DNA of 32,440 nucleotides, taken from NCBI GenBank assembly GCA_945957405.1, contig CAMFLL010000041.1, positions 1-32,440 of the forward strand, in the 5' to 3' direction. The notes beneath the pieces were generated by a model. The model was not told where the DNA came from and did no database searches. It worked only from the letters and a program-made list of their open reading frames with translations. Below, piece by piece: positions 7,182 to 14,894 of the stretch. Positions within the stretch are counted from its first letter, which is position 1, and each line of letters begins with the position of its first letter. This DNA is from an uncultured Mycolicibacterium sp. (GTDB lineage Bacteria > Actinomycetota > Actinomycetes > Mycobacteriales > Mycobacteriaceae). The position numbers and the translations under genes were made by a program.

Positions 7182-7202
7182 GGGGCCTTGCCGCAAGCCC
7201 CC
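7182..7202. promoter_or_regulatory. Rifamycin-associated element (RAE) between rox and the ABC-F gene
   Basis: A 21-bp imperfect palindrome, left arm GGGGCCTTGC, one central base, right arm GCAAGCCCCC. The symmetry extends, with one mismatch, to 7177-7207. It occupies the -35 position of promoter candidates facing both ways. Confidence 0.87.
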
Positions 7203-7212
7203 CTGTGCGCGC

Positions 7213-7218
7213 TATCCT
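7213..7218 (+). promoter_or_regulatory. -10 hexamer for the ABC-F gene
   Basis: TATCCT (TANNNT type) starts exactly 10 bp after the RAE edge, mirroring the rox side. The transcript should begin near 7225, giving a leader of roughly 110 bases. Confidence 0.5.
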
Positions 7219-7271
7219 GAAAGTGGCGGAGCTGCAGTCGATTTCGTGCAGGGGTCCAAACTGGCCCGGAT

Positions 7272-7316
7272 ATGGTCCGTCAGCTGCGAAAACCTGTTGC
7301 GCGAACCGCTCTGTGA
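7272..7316 (+). CDS. Candidate 14-residue upstream ORF in the ABC-F leader
   Basis: ATG at 7272 opens a 14-codon frame, MVRQLRKPVARTAL, ending in TGA 17 bases before the ABC-F ATG. It is out of frame with ABC-F. The peptide is rich in Arg and Lys. Its ribosome site (CCGGA) is weak. Many ABC-F resistance genes are controlled by ribosome stalling on such leader peptides, so this is plausible but could be chance. Confidence 0.3.
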   Translation: MVRQLRKPVARTAL

Positions 7317-7333
7317 TTTTCATACTTGCCACC

Positions 7334-8974
7334 ATGGGCCATGTCGAGGTCGGCCACGTCAGCCATGTGCTCCCGAATGGTCGGGTGCTGCTCGACGATG
7401 TCTCGTTCCGGATCGGTGACGGCGTCGTCGCCGCCCTCGTGGGCCCCAACGGTGCAGGCAAAACCACTCTGCTGCGCCTGATCGCCGGTGACATCCCCCA
7501 GCAGGAGGGCACCGTCTCGCACAGTGGCGGGCTGGGCGTGATGAGGCAGTTCATCGGCGGCATCCGTGACTCCACCGACATCGGCGAGCTCTTGTTGTCG
7601 GTGGCGCCCTGGCCCATCCGCGAGGCCGCCGCTGCGGTGGAGGCCGCGGAGCTGCTGTTGATGGAATCCGATGACGAGCCTGCGCAGCTGCGCTACGCGA
7701 ACGCGTTGGCCGTATGGGGTGATGTCGGCGGTTACGAAGCCGAAAACGTATGGGATGCCTGCACGGTGGCCGCGCTGGGCCTGCCGTTCGCGCACTGCCG
7801 GTGGCGTCTGGTGAACACACTGTCGGGCGGCGAGCAGAAGCGGCTGGTGCTCGAGGCGCTGTTGCGTGGTCCGGATCAAGTGCTGCTGCTCGACGAACCC
7901 GACAACTACCTCGACGTGCCCGGCAAGCAATGGCTGGAGGCTCGGCTGCGGGACACCCCGAAGACAGTTCTGCTGGTGTCACACGACCGTGAACTGCTCA
8001 ACCAAACCGCGGAGCGGATCGTCACCGTCGAGTCGCATCACGTGTGGATCCACGGTGGCCGATTCGAAACCTATTCGCAGGCAAGGCAGGACCGCATGGA
8101 CCGGCTCGACGAGTTGCGTCGCCGGTGGGACGAGGACCATGCCAAGCTCAGGCGGCTGGTGGTCGAGATGCGGCAGAAGGCCTCGTACAACGACGGGATG
8201 GCGTCGCGTTACCAGGCCGCGGTGACGAGGCTGCGAAGGTTCGAGGACGCCGGGCCGCCGGAGGCTGCGCCGCGCGACCAGAACATCGCAATGCGGTTGC
8301 GGGGCGCTCGAACCGGCCGCCGCGCGGTGATCTGCGAGGGCCTCGAACTGACCGGGCTGATGCACCCGTTCGACACGGAGTTCTGGTACGGCGAGCGGAT
8401 TGCCGTCCTGGGCTCCAACGGTTCGGGCAAATCGCATTTTCTGCGGCTCCTGATGGCGGTGGCCGATGATGTTCCGCGCGGCGCGGTCCGGGCCGAACCC
8501 GTCGGACACAGTGGGGTTGCCAGGCTCGGCGCGCGCGTGACCCCGGGCCTGTTCGCGCAGACGCACGCGCGTCCGGATCTGGCTGAGCGGACCGCATGCG
8601 AGATCGTCATGACCGAGCACGCGAAACTGCGCAACGAGGCGATGAGCGCGCTGGCTCGCTACGAGCTGCAGACCAGCGCGGAGCAGCCTTTCAGCACGTT
8701 GTCCGGTGGGCAGCAGGCTCGTGTGCAGATCCTGCTTCTCGAATTGGGCGGCGCGACACTGTTGCTCCTGGACGAGCCGACCGACAACCTGGATCTGGCC
8801 AGCGCCGAGGCGCTGCAACTTGCGCTGCAGGGTTATCAGGGCACGGTGGTCGCGGTGACACACGACCGCTGGTTCGCCCGCATGTTCGACCGTTTCGTCG
8901 TGTTCGGCGGGGACGGTTCGGTGTACGAGGCGTCAGAACCCGTGTGGGATGAGGCTCGGGTATCCCGCTCGTAG
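7334..8974 (+). CDS. ABC-F family ATPase (antibiotic-resistance or translation-factor type)
   Basis: A 546-residue soluble protein with two ABC domains and no membrane segment. Domain 1: Walker A GPNGAGKTT (37-45), LSGGEQKR (163-170), Walker B VLLLDEPDNYLD with Glu188. Domain 2: Walker A GSNGSGKS (360-367), LSGGQQ (456-461), LLLLDEPTDNLD with Glu481. The linker at about 243-310 is highly charged and helical, as in ABC-F proteins where it reaches the ribosomal P/E site. Such proteins usually displace ribosome-targeting drugs or act as translation factors. No ideal ribosome site precedes ATG 7334; an in-frame GTG at 7313 is possible. It shares the RAE intergenic region with the rox-like gene, so rifamycin may induce it even though the drug targets RNA polymerase. 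It ends 3 bases from the convergent MFS gene. Confidence 0.9.
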   Translation: MGHVEVGHVSHVLPNGRVLLDDVSFRIGDGVVAALVGPNGAGKTTLLRLIAGDIPQQEGTVSHSGGLGVMRQFIGGIRDSTDIGELLLSVAPWPIREAAAAVEAAELLLMESDDEPAQLRYANALAVWGDVGGYEAENVWDACTVAALGLPFAHCRWRLVNTLSGGEQKRLVLEALLRGPDQVLLLDEPDNYLDVPGKQWLEARLRDTPKTVLLVSHDRELLNQTAERIVTVESHHVWIHGGRFETYSQARQDRMDRLDELRRRWDEDHAKLRRLVVEMRQKASYNDGMASRYQAAVTRLRRFEDAGPPEAAPRDQNIAMRLRGARTGRRAVICEGLELTGLMHPFDTEFWYGERIAVLGSNGSGKSHFLRLLMAVADDVPRGAVRAEPVGHSGVARLGARVTPGLFAQTHARPDLAERTACEIVMTEHAKLRNEAMSALARYELQTSAEQPFSTLSGGQQARVQILLLELGGATLLLLDEPTDNLDLASAEALQLALQGYQGTVVAVTHDRWFARMFDRFVVFGGDGSVYEASEPVWDEARVSRS

Positions 8975-8977
8975 AAC

Positions 8978-10249
8978 TCAGCGCACCTCGTCGACCGTTG
9001 CCCGGGTCGGCTCCATCGGTACCTCGGCGGAGCAGTCCTCGCCGCGGGTGAACCGACGGAGATAGTAGTGGGCCGCGATGGCAGCCAGGGCGGTGCCCAC
9101 GCCGGCCAGCACGAAGGTCAGCCGGATACCGAATTGTTCGGAGAGCCACCCCATCAGCGGCGCACCGATCGGCGTGGTCCCGGCGATGGCGACCACCAGC
9201 AGCGATAGCACTCGGCCGCGCATCGCCGGGTCGGCCGTCAACTGCAGCCACGTGCTGGCCAGCCCCTTGAAGATGACGCTGCTCGCACCCAATGCCGCCA
9301 CCAGGCCAAGCGCCACCCAGAAATTCGGCACCATGCTCGTCGCGAGGAAGACCACGGCCAGGACCAGTGCAGCCCCGATGATCCGCCGGATCGAGGCGGT
9401 CAGTACGCCGGCCAACCCGAGGCCGCCGATCACCGATCCGGCCCCGAGGGCGCCGAGCAGGTAACCCGCGAGGCGGGCGTCGCCGTGGAAGGCTTCCTTG
9501 GCGAAAAGCGGCAGGACCACCTGGAAGTTGTAGGCCACCAGTCCGACCGAGCCGAGCAGCACCAGCGGTCCGAGCAACTGGGGGGTGGCCCGCACGTACG
9601 CGAGGCCGGCCCGAAACTGTCCGGCGCCCTTGCCGTCGCGCTTCGGGACGGTCAGCTCGTCGGGCCGCATGAGCAGCAGCCCCGCAATCACCGCGACAAA
9701 TGATGCGGCGTTGATGAAGAACGTCGGCGGGAGCCCCGCTGCGGCGATCAGGATGCCCGCGACGGCCGGTCCGGCCACTTTCCCGGTGTCCTGGACGACG
9801 TTGTTGAGCAGGACCGCGTTCGTCAGGTGAGCGGGGCCGACCATCTCGCTGGGGAAGGACTGCCGCGCCGGTTTCTCGAACGCGTCGATGATGCCGCCCA
9901 ACAGGGCCAGGCCCATGACGATCGGGACGTTGATGTGGTGGGTCAGCGTGAGCACACCGAGCAGGACGGACGGGACGATCGACGCCGTCGCCGCGACGAG
10001 CAGGATGGTCCGCTTGTGGAAGCGATCGGCCAACACGCCACCCCACGGCGTGAGCAGCAGGGCCGGCGTCAGTTGGACGGCCAGCGTGATGCCCAGCCAG
10101 GTTCCGGAATTGGTCAACTCCAGAACGAGCCACGCCTGGGCGAACTTCTGCATCCAGTTGCCGGTCTGCGAGACGGACTGCCCGATGAAGTAGAGCCGGT
10201 AGTTGCGGATGCGCAGGGACGCGAAGGTGGCGTCGAGATAGCGTGTCAC
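8978..10249 (-). CDS. MFS transporter, DHA3/EntS-like exporter
   Basis: A 423-residue integral membrane protein with about 12 hydrophobic segments. It opens FASLRIRNYRLYFIGQSVSQTGNWMQKFAQAWLVLELT, the characteristic start of the DHA3 group (enterobactin exporter EntS and macrolide exporter relatives), followed by the motif A-like loop GGVLADRFHKRT. The length and topology are normal. It probably exports a small molecule with the proton gradient; the substrate is unknown. The GTG start overlaps the MarR stop codon (GTGA, 4 bases), so the pair is translationally coupled and the MarR protein likely controls the exporter in response to the ligand. Confidence 0.88.
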   Translation of the reverse strand: MTRYLDATFASLRIRNYRLYFIGQSVSQTGNWMQKFAQAWLVLELTNSGTWLGITLAVQLTPALLLTPWGGVLADRFHKRTILLVAATASIVPSVLLGVLTLTHHINVPIVMGLALLGGIIDAFEKPARQSFPSEMVGPAHLTNAVLLNNVVQDTGKVAGPAVAGILIAAAGLPPTFFINAASFVAVIAGLLLMRPDELTVPKRDGKGAGQFRAGLAYVRATPQLLGPLVLLGSVGLVAYNFQVVLPLFAKEAFHGDARLAGYLLGALGAGSVIGGLGLAGVLTASIRRIIGAALVLAVVFLATSMVPNFWVALGLVAALGASSVIFKGLASTWLQLTADPAMRGRVLSLLVVAIAGTTPIGAPLMGWLSEQFGIRLTFVLAGVGTALAAIAAHYYLRRFTRGEDCSAEVPMEPTRATVDEVR

Positions 10250-10680
10250 GCCTTCACCGCCAGAAGCTTCTCGAGCACCGGCGAAACAGCCATCAGCAGG
10301 TCTCGGTCCGCGGCGTCCAGGGCGTCGAGCTGACGCCCTAGATATGCGTGCTGGCGCGACGCCGCCAACCGGGACGCGGCAGCGCCATGCTCGGTCAGCG
10401 CGATGAGGAACCCGCGACCGTCGCTCGGATCAACCCGTCGCTGGACGTATCCGGCGTCGGCGAGCTTCGCGATGAGCCGCGTCATCGTCGACTTGCCCAC
10501 CTGCTCCAGACGGGTGAGTTCGCCGAGGCGGAGTTCGCCGTACCTCTCGACCGTGTTCAGCACGCTCATCTGCGATGCGGTGAGCTGCAGCTGGGCATGC
10601 TTGCGCAGCCGACGTGAGAGCCGGTGGACGGACTGACTCAATGCGGCGACGGTGGTTTGCTCTACGGGCACGGGGAGCAT
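10246..10680 (-). CDS. MarR family transcriptional regulator
   Basis: A 144-residue protein. The winged helix-turn-helix lies at about residues 30-95: LTASQMSVLNTVERYGELRLGELTRLEQVGKSTMTRLIAKLADAGYVQRRVDPSDGRG, with the DPSDGRG wing typical of MarR. C-terminal helices would form the dimer interface. ATG at 10680 is chosen because the upstream in-frame ATG at 10749 would place the palindromic operator (10701-10727) and the AGGGAGG ribosome site inside the coding sequence. It is the first gene of an operon with the MFS exporter. It most likely represses its own promoter and is released by a small-molecule ligand. Confidence 0.88.
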   Translation of the reverse strand: MLPVPVEQTTVAALSQSVHRLSRRLRKHAQLQLTASQMSVLNTVERYGELRLGELTRLEQVGKSTMTRLIAKLADAGYVQRRVDPSDGRGFLIALTEHGAAASRLAASRQHAYLGRQLDALDAADRDLLMAVSPVLEKLLAVKA

Positions 10681-10700
10681 TGGCGAACGGGACCTCCCTA

Positions 10701-10727
10701 GGTATGGTACGCAATGCGTACTATACC
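10701..10727. promoter_or_regulatory. MarR operator in the marR-MFS promoter
   Basis: A 27-bp palindrome with a perfect core GTACGCA-a-TGCGTAC and outer arms GGTAT/ATACC; only the pair at 10706/10722 is mismatched. It lies 21 bases upstream of the MarR ATG and overlaps TANNNT-type -10 candidates on the minus strand, so bound MarR would block the promoter. Confidence 0.75.
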
Positions 10728-10892
10728 GCCAGGTCGACGTGGTGGCCAAATGGGCGCGATGGAGATCACAACGACTGCTGTTCGCAGTTCCGGCGCGCGC
10801 AGGGTCGGTTACCTCGATTCAATATGCTTGACGGCCAACAACTCTGGTCAGATCAGCGGGGTGGCGGGCCGATGATGCGGCATCCTTGAGGT

Positions 10893-12428
10893 GTGCCTGT
10901 GTACGTCAACGAACTGGTGGCGGCGCCGGAGCTGGGACTGATTCCCATCGTCGGCGGCACTGCTGACGACAAACCTCTCCCCATCAGCTGGGTTTCCACG
11001 ACGGAGTTCGATGACCCGTCGAGGTTTTTGCGCGGCGGCGAGATCGTCCTGACAACGAGCGTGCATCACGCCGACGCACAACGCCGGCGGGCCTTCGTGG
11101 AGAGCTTGGCAACCGTGCCGATCGCCGCCCTCGGCTTCGGGACCGGTTTCGTCCATACCGAGATTCCCGTCGAGATCATCGAGACCGCAAGACGCGTTGG
11201 TCTGACGCTGTTCGAAGTACCACTGCCGACGCCGTTCATCGCGATAAGCCGCTGGTTCGCCGACCGGGTCTATGACGAGCGTTACAGTCTGCTGCGGCAG
11301 ATCGCCGCCGCCCAGAAGGGTCTGGTCGCTGCGCTGGTCAACGACCTGAGCCTCAAGTCCCTTGTAGTCAAGTTGAGTGAATTACTCGGCGGAGCTGTCG
11401 CGGTCATCGATGTGCACGGGACGGTCTTGGGCACCCACCCCGTTCGGGCTGTCTGGCCCCCGGTGGCTGAATTGCGCACGATCGCTGCGCTGGCCTGGGA
11501 CCAGGATCAGGGCACTGACAGCACGGCCTCGGATCGCGATGAGGAATCCATCACGTCGGTGGCGGTCGACATCGAGGGCGTGACGGTCGCGTATCTGTGC
11601 GCGGTCACGCGGCGCGACCTGGACACTGTCGTCCAGTTCGCGGTGAGCTTGATCGGGCTCGAACTCGCTCGTCGCCAGGCCGTGTTGACCGGCAACCGGG
11701 AGATGCTGGGCCAGGTCATCGAAGACGTTGTGGCCGAACACATCTCTGCGGGGGAAGCGGTTCGCCGTTTCGAAATCCATGGACTCGATGTGGAATCAGC
11801 ATTCCGGGTGCTCATCGGTCGAGTCGACGGCAAAGTCGACCGGTTACGCCGCGTGCCGTGGAATCTCGTGGACCTGGTCAGCGAGCGGTCGAGTCATCCG
11901 TTCGCCGCCCTTGCCGGTGGCACCGTTGTGGTGATCACCTATGCCGACGACGATCACGTGGAATCCGGCCGGGCGTTGCTCTCGGCGTTGTCGCGGTTGG
12001 GGCCGGGGGCCTCGGTCGGCGTCAGCGGCGTACACCACGGCGTGCAAGGGGTGCGGGTCGGCATGTTCGAGGCGCGCCGCGCATCAAGCCACGGACCTGG
12101 GCTGCACCTCGCCGAAAGCGTCGAGGCGCTGTCGTTGGCTGGCTTGCTGCTGTCGAATTCCCTGGTGCCCGTCAAGGACATCGCGCTGGCCGCCCTGGGT
12201 CCGCTGATCGACTATGACACCAGGAAGACCGCCGATCTCGTCAACACCTTGAAGACCTACCTGCAGCAGGACTGCTCGCCGGCGCGTACCGCGCAGGCAC
12301 TGTTCATCCACCGCAACGGTCTGCAGTACAGGCTGGACCGCATCGCGGAATTGACGGGGCGCAATCTCGCGTCGGTCGAGGACCGCGCGCATTTGTGGCT
12401 GGCGTTGACCGCGTTGGAGATGCCGTGA
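10893..12428 (+). CDS. PucR family transcriptional regulator of the catabolic island
   Basis: A 511-residue protein with the PucR layout. The N-terminal PucR sensing domain (about 1-130) contains ISWVSTTEFDDPSRFLRGGEIVLTT. A GGDEF-like central domain lies at about 290-400. A C-terminal HTH (about 455-510) reads CSPARTAQALFIHRNGLQYRLDRIAELTG. PucR proteins usually activate catabolic genes for purines, amino acids or other nitrogen compounds. GTG 10893 is the longest reasonable start; GTG 10899 sits better behind GAGG (6 bases) and may be the real one. The stop lies 3 bases from that of the convergent reductase gene. It most likely senses the substrate or an intermediate of the island at 12432-18937. 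Confidence 0.87.
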   Translation: MPVYVNELVAAPELGLIPIVGGTADDKPLPISWVSTTEFDDPSRFLRGGEIVLTTSVHHADAQRRRAFVESLATVPIAALGFGTGFVHTEIPVEIIETARRVGLTLFEVPLPTPFIAISRWFADRVYDERYSLLRQIAAAQKGLVAALVNDLSLKSLVVKLSELLGGAVAVIDVHGTVLGTHPVRAVWPPVAELRTIAALAWDQDQGTDSTASDRDEESITSVAVDIEGVTVAYLCAVTRRDLDTVVQFAVSLIGLELARRQAVLTGNREMLGQVIEDVVAEHISAGEAVRRFEIHGLDVESAFRVLIGRVDGKVDRLRRVPWNLVDLVSERSSHPFAALAGGTVVVITYADDDHVESGRALLSALSRLGPGASVGVSGVHHGVQGVRVGMFEARRASSHGPGLHLAESVEALSLAGLLLSNSLVPVKDIALAALGPLIDYDTRKTADLVNTLKTYLQQDCSPARTAQALFIHRNGLQYRLDRIAELTGRNLASVEDRAHLWLALTALEMP

Positions 12429-12431
12429 TCC

Positions 12432-13397
12432 TCAGAGGTCGAGCACCAGCCGATCACTCAGGGACCGGCTGACACAGACCATCATGGTCTGATTCGATGC
12501 CCGCTCGGCCTCGGTCAGTAGAGAATCATGGTGGTCCGGAATTCCCGCGAGGATCTTGGTTTCACACGTGCCACAGATTCCCTGACCGCAACTGGTCGGT
12601 ACGTTGACGCCGGCTGCTCCGAGTGCCTCGACCACGCTTGTGCCCGGGTCGACGCGCACTGTCACCCCGGACTGAGCTGCCTCCACCTCGAAGTGGCCAC
12701 CGGTTGGGCCGGCGCCGTCAACCAGTGGCACAGCTCCGAACCGTTCGATGACGACGCTCTGATCGGGCCAATGCGCGGCTGCGTGTTGCAGCGCGTCCAG
12801 CATCGCCGGGGGTCCGCACGCGTAGATCAGTGCATTTGAGCGTATTTCACGAAGGATCGGTGGCAGACATAGCAGCCCATCGGTGTCCTGTGGCACCAAT
12901 GTCACGCGTCCATCGGTGGCCGATGGCGCCAACTCGGCGGTGAACGGCATGCGCTCCAGGCTGCGGCCGCCGTAGTGCAGCTCCCACGGCACGCCCTGAT
13001 CTTGGGCGCAGTGAACCATGGGCAGGATCGGTGTGATGCCGATCCCGCCGGCGAGGAACACATAGCTGTCGGCTCCACGCAGCTCGAAATTACTGCGCGG
13101 CAGGCTGGTTTGCAGCAGGTCGCCCGGTCTCACGCGATCGTGGACCGCGGCCGACCCGCCGCGCCCGTCGGGTACCCGCAACACGGCGATACGCCACGGG
13201 GCGCCCGGTGCCCGCTCGCCACACAGCGAATACTGGCGCACCAATCCGCCGGGCAGGCGAATGTCGATGTGATCGCCGGGCGACCACGGCGGGAGGGTCC
13301 TGCCATCGATGGTGGTCAGCAACAGGGATACGACATCGTCTGCCTCCCAGCGCATCTGCAGGACGCGCAGTGTCAGAGCCATGGTCGACGCGCTCAC
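12432..13397 (-). CDS. PDR/VanB-type oxygenase reductase, FMN plus [2Fe-2S]
   Basis: About 321 residues in the order flavin-NAD-ferredoxin of phthalate dioxygenase reductase. The flavin-binding motif is RQYSLCG (54-60). The NAD-binding motif is GGIGITPILPM (from about 117). The C-terminal plant-type [2Fe-2S] cluster is held by Cys270, Cys275, Cys278 (CGQGICGTC) and Cys308. It passes electrons from NAD(P)H to the partner Rieske oxygenase. GTG at 13397 is preferred because it overlaps the previous stop as GTGA; GTG 13406 and ATG 13382 are alternatives. It is the last gene of the operon with the oxygenase and the small unknown protein. Confidence 0.9.
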   Translation of the reverse strand: MSASTMALTLRVLQMRWEADDVVSLLLTTIDGRTLPPWSPGDHIDIRLPGGLVRQYSLCGERAPGAPWRIAVLRVPDGRGGSAAVHDRVRPGDLLQTSLPRSNFELRGADSYVFLAGGIGITPILPMVHCAQDQGVPWELHYGGRSLERMPFTAELAPSATDGRVTLVPQDTDGLLCLPPILREIRSNALIYACGPPAMLDALQHAAAHWPDQSVVIERFGAVPLVDGAGPTGGHFEVEAAQSGVTVRVDPGTSVVEALGAAGVNVPTSCGQGICGTCETKILAGIPDHHDSLLTEAERASNQTMMVCVSRSLSDRLVLDL

Positions 13398-13864
13398 GGC
13401 ACCCACCTGAGGTCCCGTCCCGTCCGCCGGCGCAGTCTGACGTATGCCAGCGCGGCGGTGCCGTCGACCGCGTGCATGTCGAACGTGGTGGGGTCGTCAC
13501 CCTCGACGATCAGGGCGTCATCGCGGGTGAGGTGGCGGCAGCCTTCGCGCGCTGTGCCGGATACTCCGATGAGGACCACCAATTCGCGAGTCTCCCGGTG
13601 GAACCGCCTGCGGTCGAGGATGTCGATGGTGCCCACGTCGGCGCTGATCGCGCCGCTGTGGTAGCGCAGCAGCAGTTCTCGGTGACCGTCGACGGGCACC
13701 TTTTCCACCCGTTGGTCATCGTGCCGCCGTGTGCTCGCTTCTGCTTCGTCGTGGAATCCGATGTCCCACAGCCATGGTTCGGGTCGGCAGCTGTCAGGGC
13801 TTGCCGCGATCTCCAGTCCGCCGTGGACGCGGCGGTGGGCGCGGCGGTCAAGCAGAAGGCGCAT
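13394..13864 (-). CDS. Uncharacterised 156-residue protein between oxygenase and reductase
   Basis: I do not recognise the family with confidence. The protein is soluble, rich in Arg, His and Asp, with alternating short hydrophobic strands such as ELVVLIGVSGTA, DDALIVEGDD and GTAALAYVRLRR. This suggests a beta-rich, cupin-like or HutD/Ves-like fold, which is a weak guess. It is very likely a real gene: codon third positions are strongly G/C, ATG 13864 has GGAGG 6 bases upstream, the start overlaps the Rieske gene by 17 bases and the stop overlaps the reductase start by 4. Such coupling suggests an accessory subunit, or an enzyme acting on the same substrate. Confidence 0.75.
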   Translation of the reverse strand: MRLLLDRRAHRRVHGGLEIAASPDSCRPEPWLWDIGFHDEAEASTRRHDDQRVEKVPVDGHRELLLRYHSGAISADVGTIDILDRRRFHRETRELVVLIGVSGTAREGCRHLTRDDALIVEGDDPTTFDMHAVDGTAALAYVRLRRRTGRDLRWVP

Positions 13865-14894
13865 GGCGCTCCTCCAGGACGTCACCGCGTTCCCGTTCCA
13901 CCAGCTGCGCCATCATGCGCCGGGCGCGAGCCACTCCCGCGTCCTGTGCGATGAGAACGTCGTTGGGGTTTGCGAATCCGTCGGCCAGCATCTGTTCCTG
14001 CCGGCGCAGCGCCACGGCGTCCTCGTCGAGGACCTGCCGCAACGAAGTCCGCATCAGATCGTTGATCGCGGTGTCGCCGACGGCGAAGTCGCGGAAGTTG
14101 CCGTAGAAGTACCATGTGGTGTCCTCCGTGGCCGGAGTGATCGCGTTGAGGACCTCGAGGTGATAACCGGTTCGTCGCGATTCTCCGGGTTCCGTGACAC
14201 CGCAATGGATCACGTGTAGCGATGGCAGCCGGAACTCGGTGGTGTGCCAGCGATCCATGGGTGGTTCGACGCCCATGGCCGTGACGTACAGCTGCGATGG
14301 ATGGCATCGCGGCATGAAGCGGTCGACGGTCACCACCCCGTCGGTGACCTCCACGGTGATGCCGTTCGTGTACACGGCGTCGTCGCCGATCGACGACTCG
14401 TGGATGAATGCTTCGTGGGTGAGATCGAGAAGGTTGTCGTGCACGAGCGAAGCCCGACAGTCGTACAGGTTGGTGAACGTGACGCCGTCCCACTCCGGGT
14501 GGTCCAGCCACGGCGTGTCCGGAATGTCGTCGGGGTCGGCCGCTCCGGCTGACGTTGCGTCGCCAGGCCACATCCACACCCAGCCGTGGCGGACCACCAC
14601 CGGATAGCTCGTCACCCTCGCCTTGGCTGGAATGGTGTCCTGTCCGGGGACGCGCTGACAGACGCCCGACGCGTCGTACTCAAACCCGTGGTATCCGCAG
14701 CGGATGACACCGTCGGTCACCCGGCCCGAGGACAGCGGATACTGCCGGTGCGCGCAGGCGTCAGCGAGTGCGACCACGGTCCCGGCTGACCGGAACAACA
14801 CCACCGGCTGTCCGCAGATCATCCTCCGAAGCGGCGACGTGTCGCTGACCTCGCTGGCCCATGCCACGACGTACCAGGCATTTTTGATGAAGAT
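13848..14894 (-). CDS. VanA-type Rieske oxygenase, apparent ATC start
   Basis: A 348-residue terminal oxygenase of the aromatic-ring-hydroxylase/demethylase group. The Rieske ligands are Cys47, His49, Cys66 and His69 (CAHRQYPL and CGYHGFEYD). The mononuclear iron site is NLLDLTHEAFIH with His160 and His165. Length and motif spacing match vanillate demethylase VanA-like enzymes, which often remove O- or N-methyl groups or hydroxylate rings. No ATG, GTG or TTG lies near the expected N-terminus. The sequence begins IFIKNAWYVVAW, where relatives begin Met-Phe-x-Lys-Asn-x-Trp-Tyr, and the first Ile codon (ATC, 14894-14892) lies 6 bases after AGGAGG. The first in-frame ATG is at residue 25 and would cut into the fold. 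The partner reductase is two genes downstream. Confidence 0.9.
   Translation of the reverse strand: MFIKNAWYVVAWASEVSDTSPLRRMICGQPVVLFRSAGTVVALADACAHRQYPLSSGRVTDGVIRCGYHGFEYDASGVCQRVPGQDTIPAKARVTSYPVVVRHGWVWMWPGDATSAGAADPDDIPDTPWLDHPEWDGVTFTNLYDCRASLVHDNLLDLTHEAFIHESSIGDDAVYTNGITVEVTDGVVTVDRFMPRCHPSQLYVTAMGVEPPMDRWHTTEFRLPSLHVIHCGVTEPGESRRTGYHLEVLNAITPATEDTTWYFYGNFRDFAVGDTAINDLMRTSLRQVLDEDAVALRRQEQMLADGFANPNDVLIAQDAGVARARRMMAQLVERERGDVLEERHAPSA

Noticed and set aside
7182..7202. Reading the GC-rich palindrome as a rho-independent terminator
   Set aside because: It lies between divergent gene starts, has no U-tract on either strand, and its sequence is repeated upstream of arr, so a regulatory element fits better.
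7223..7333. In-frame GTG at 7223 as a leaderless ABC-F start
   Set aside because: It would add 37 residues unlike ABC-F N-termini, and lies only 5 bases after the -10 hexamer, too close for the transcript start.
8691..10133. Long minus-strand frame across the MFS and ABC-F genes
   Set aside because: Arg/Pro/Gly-rich translation with no motif. It is a high-GC shadow of the MFS gene and of the antisense of ABC-F.
13208..13954. Plus-strand frame opposite the small unknown protein
   Set aside because: It is antisense to three overlapping minus-strand genes, with an Arg/Pro/Ala-rich translation, no ribosome site and no domain.
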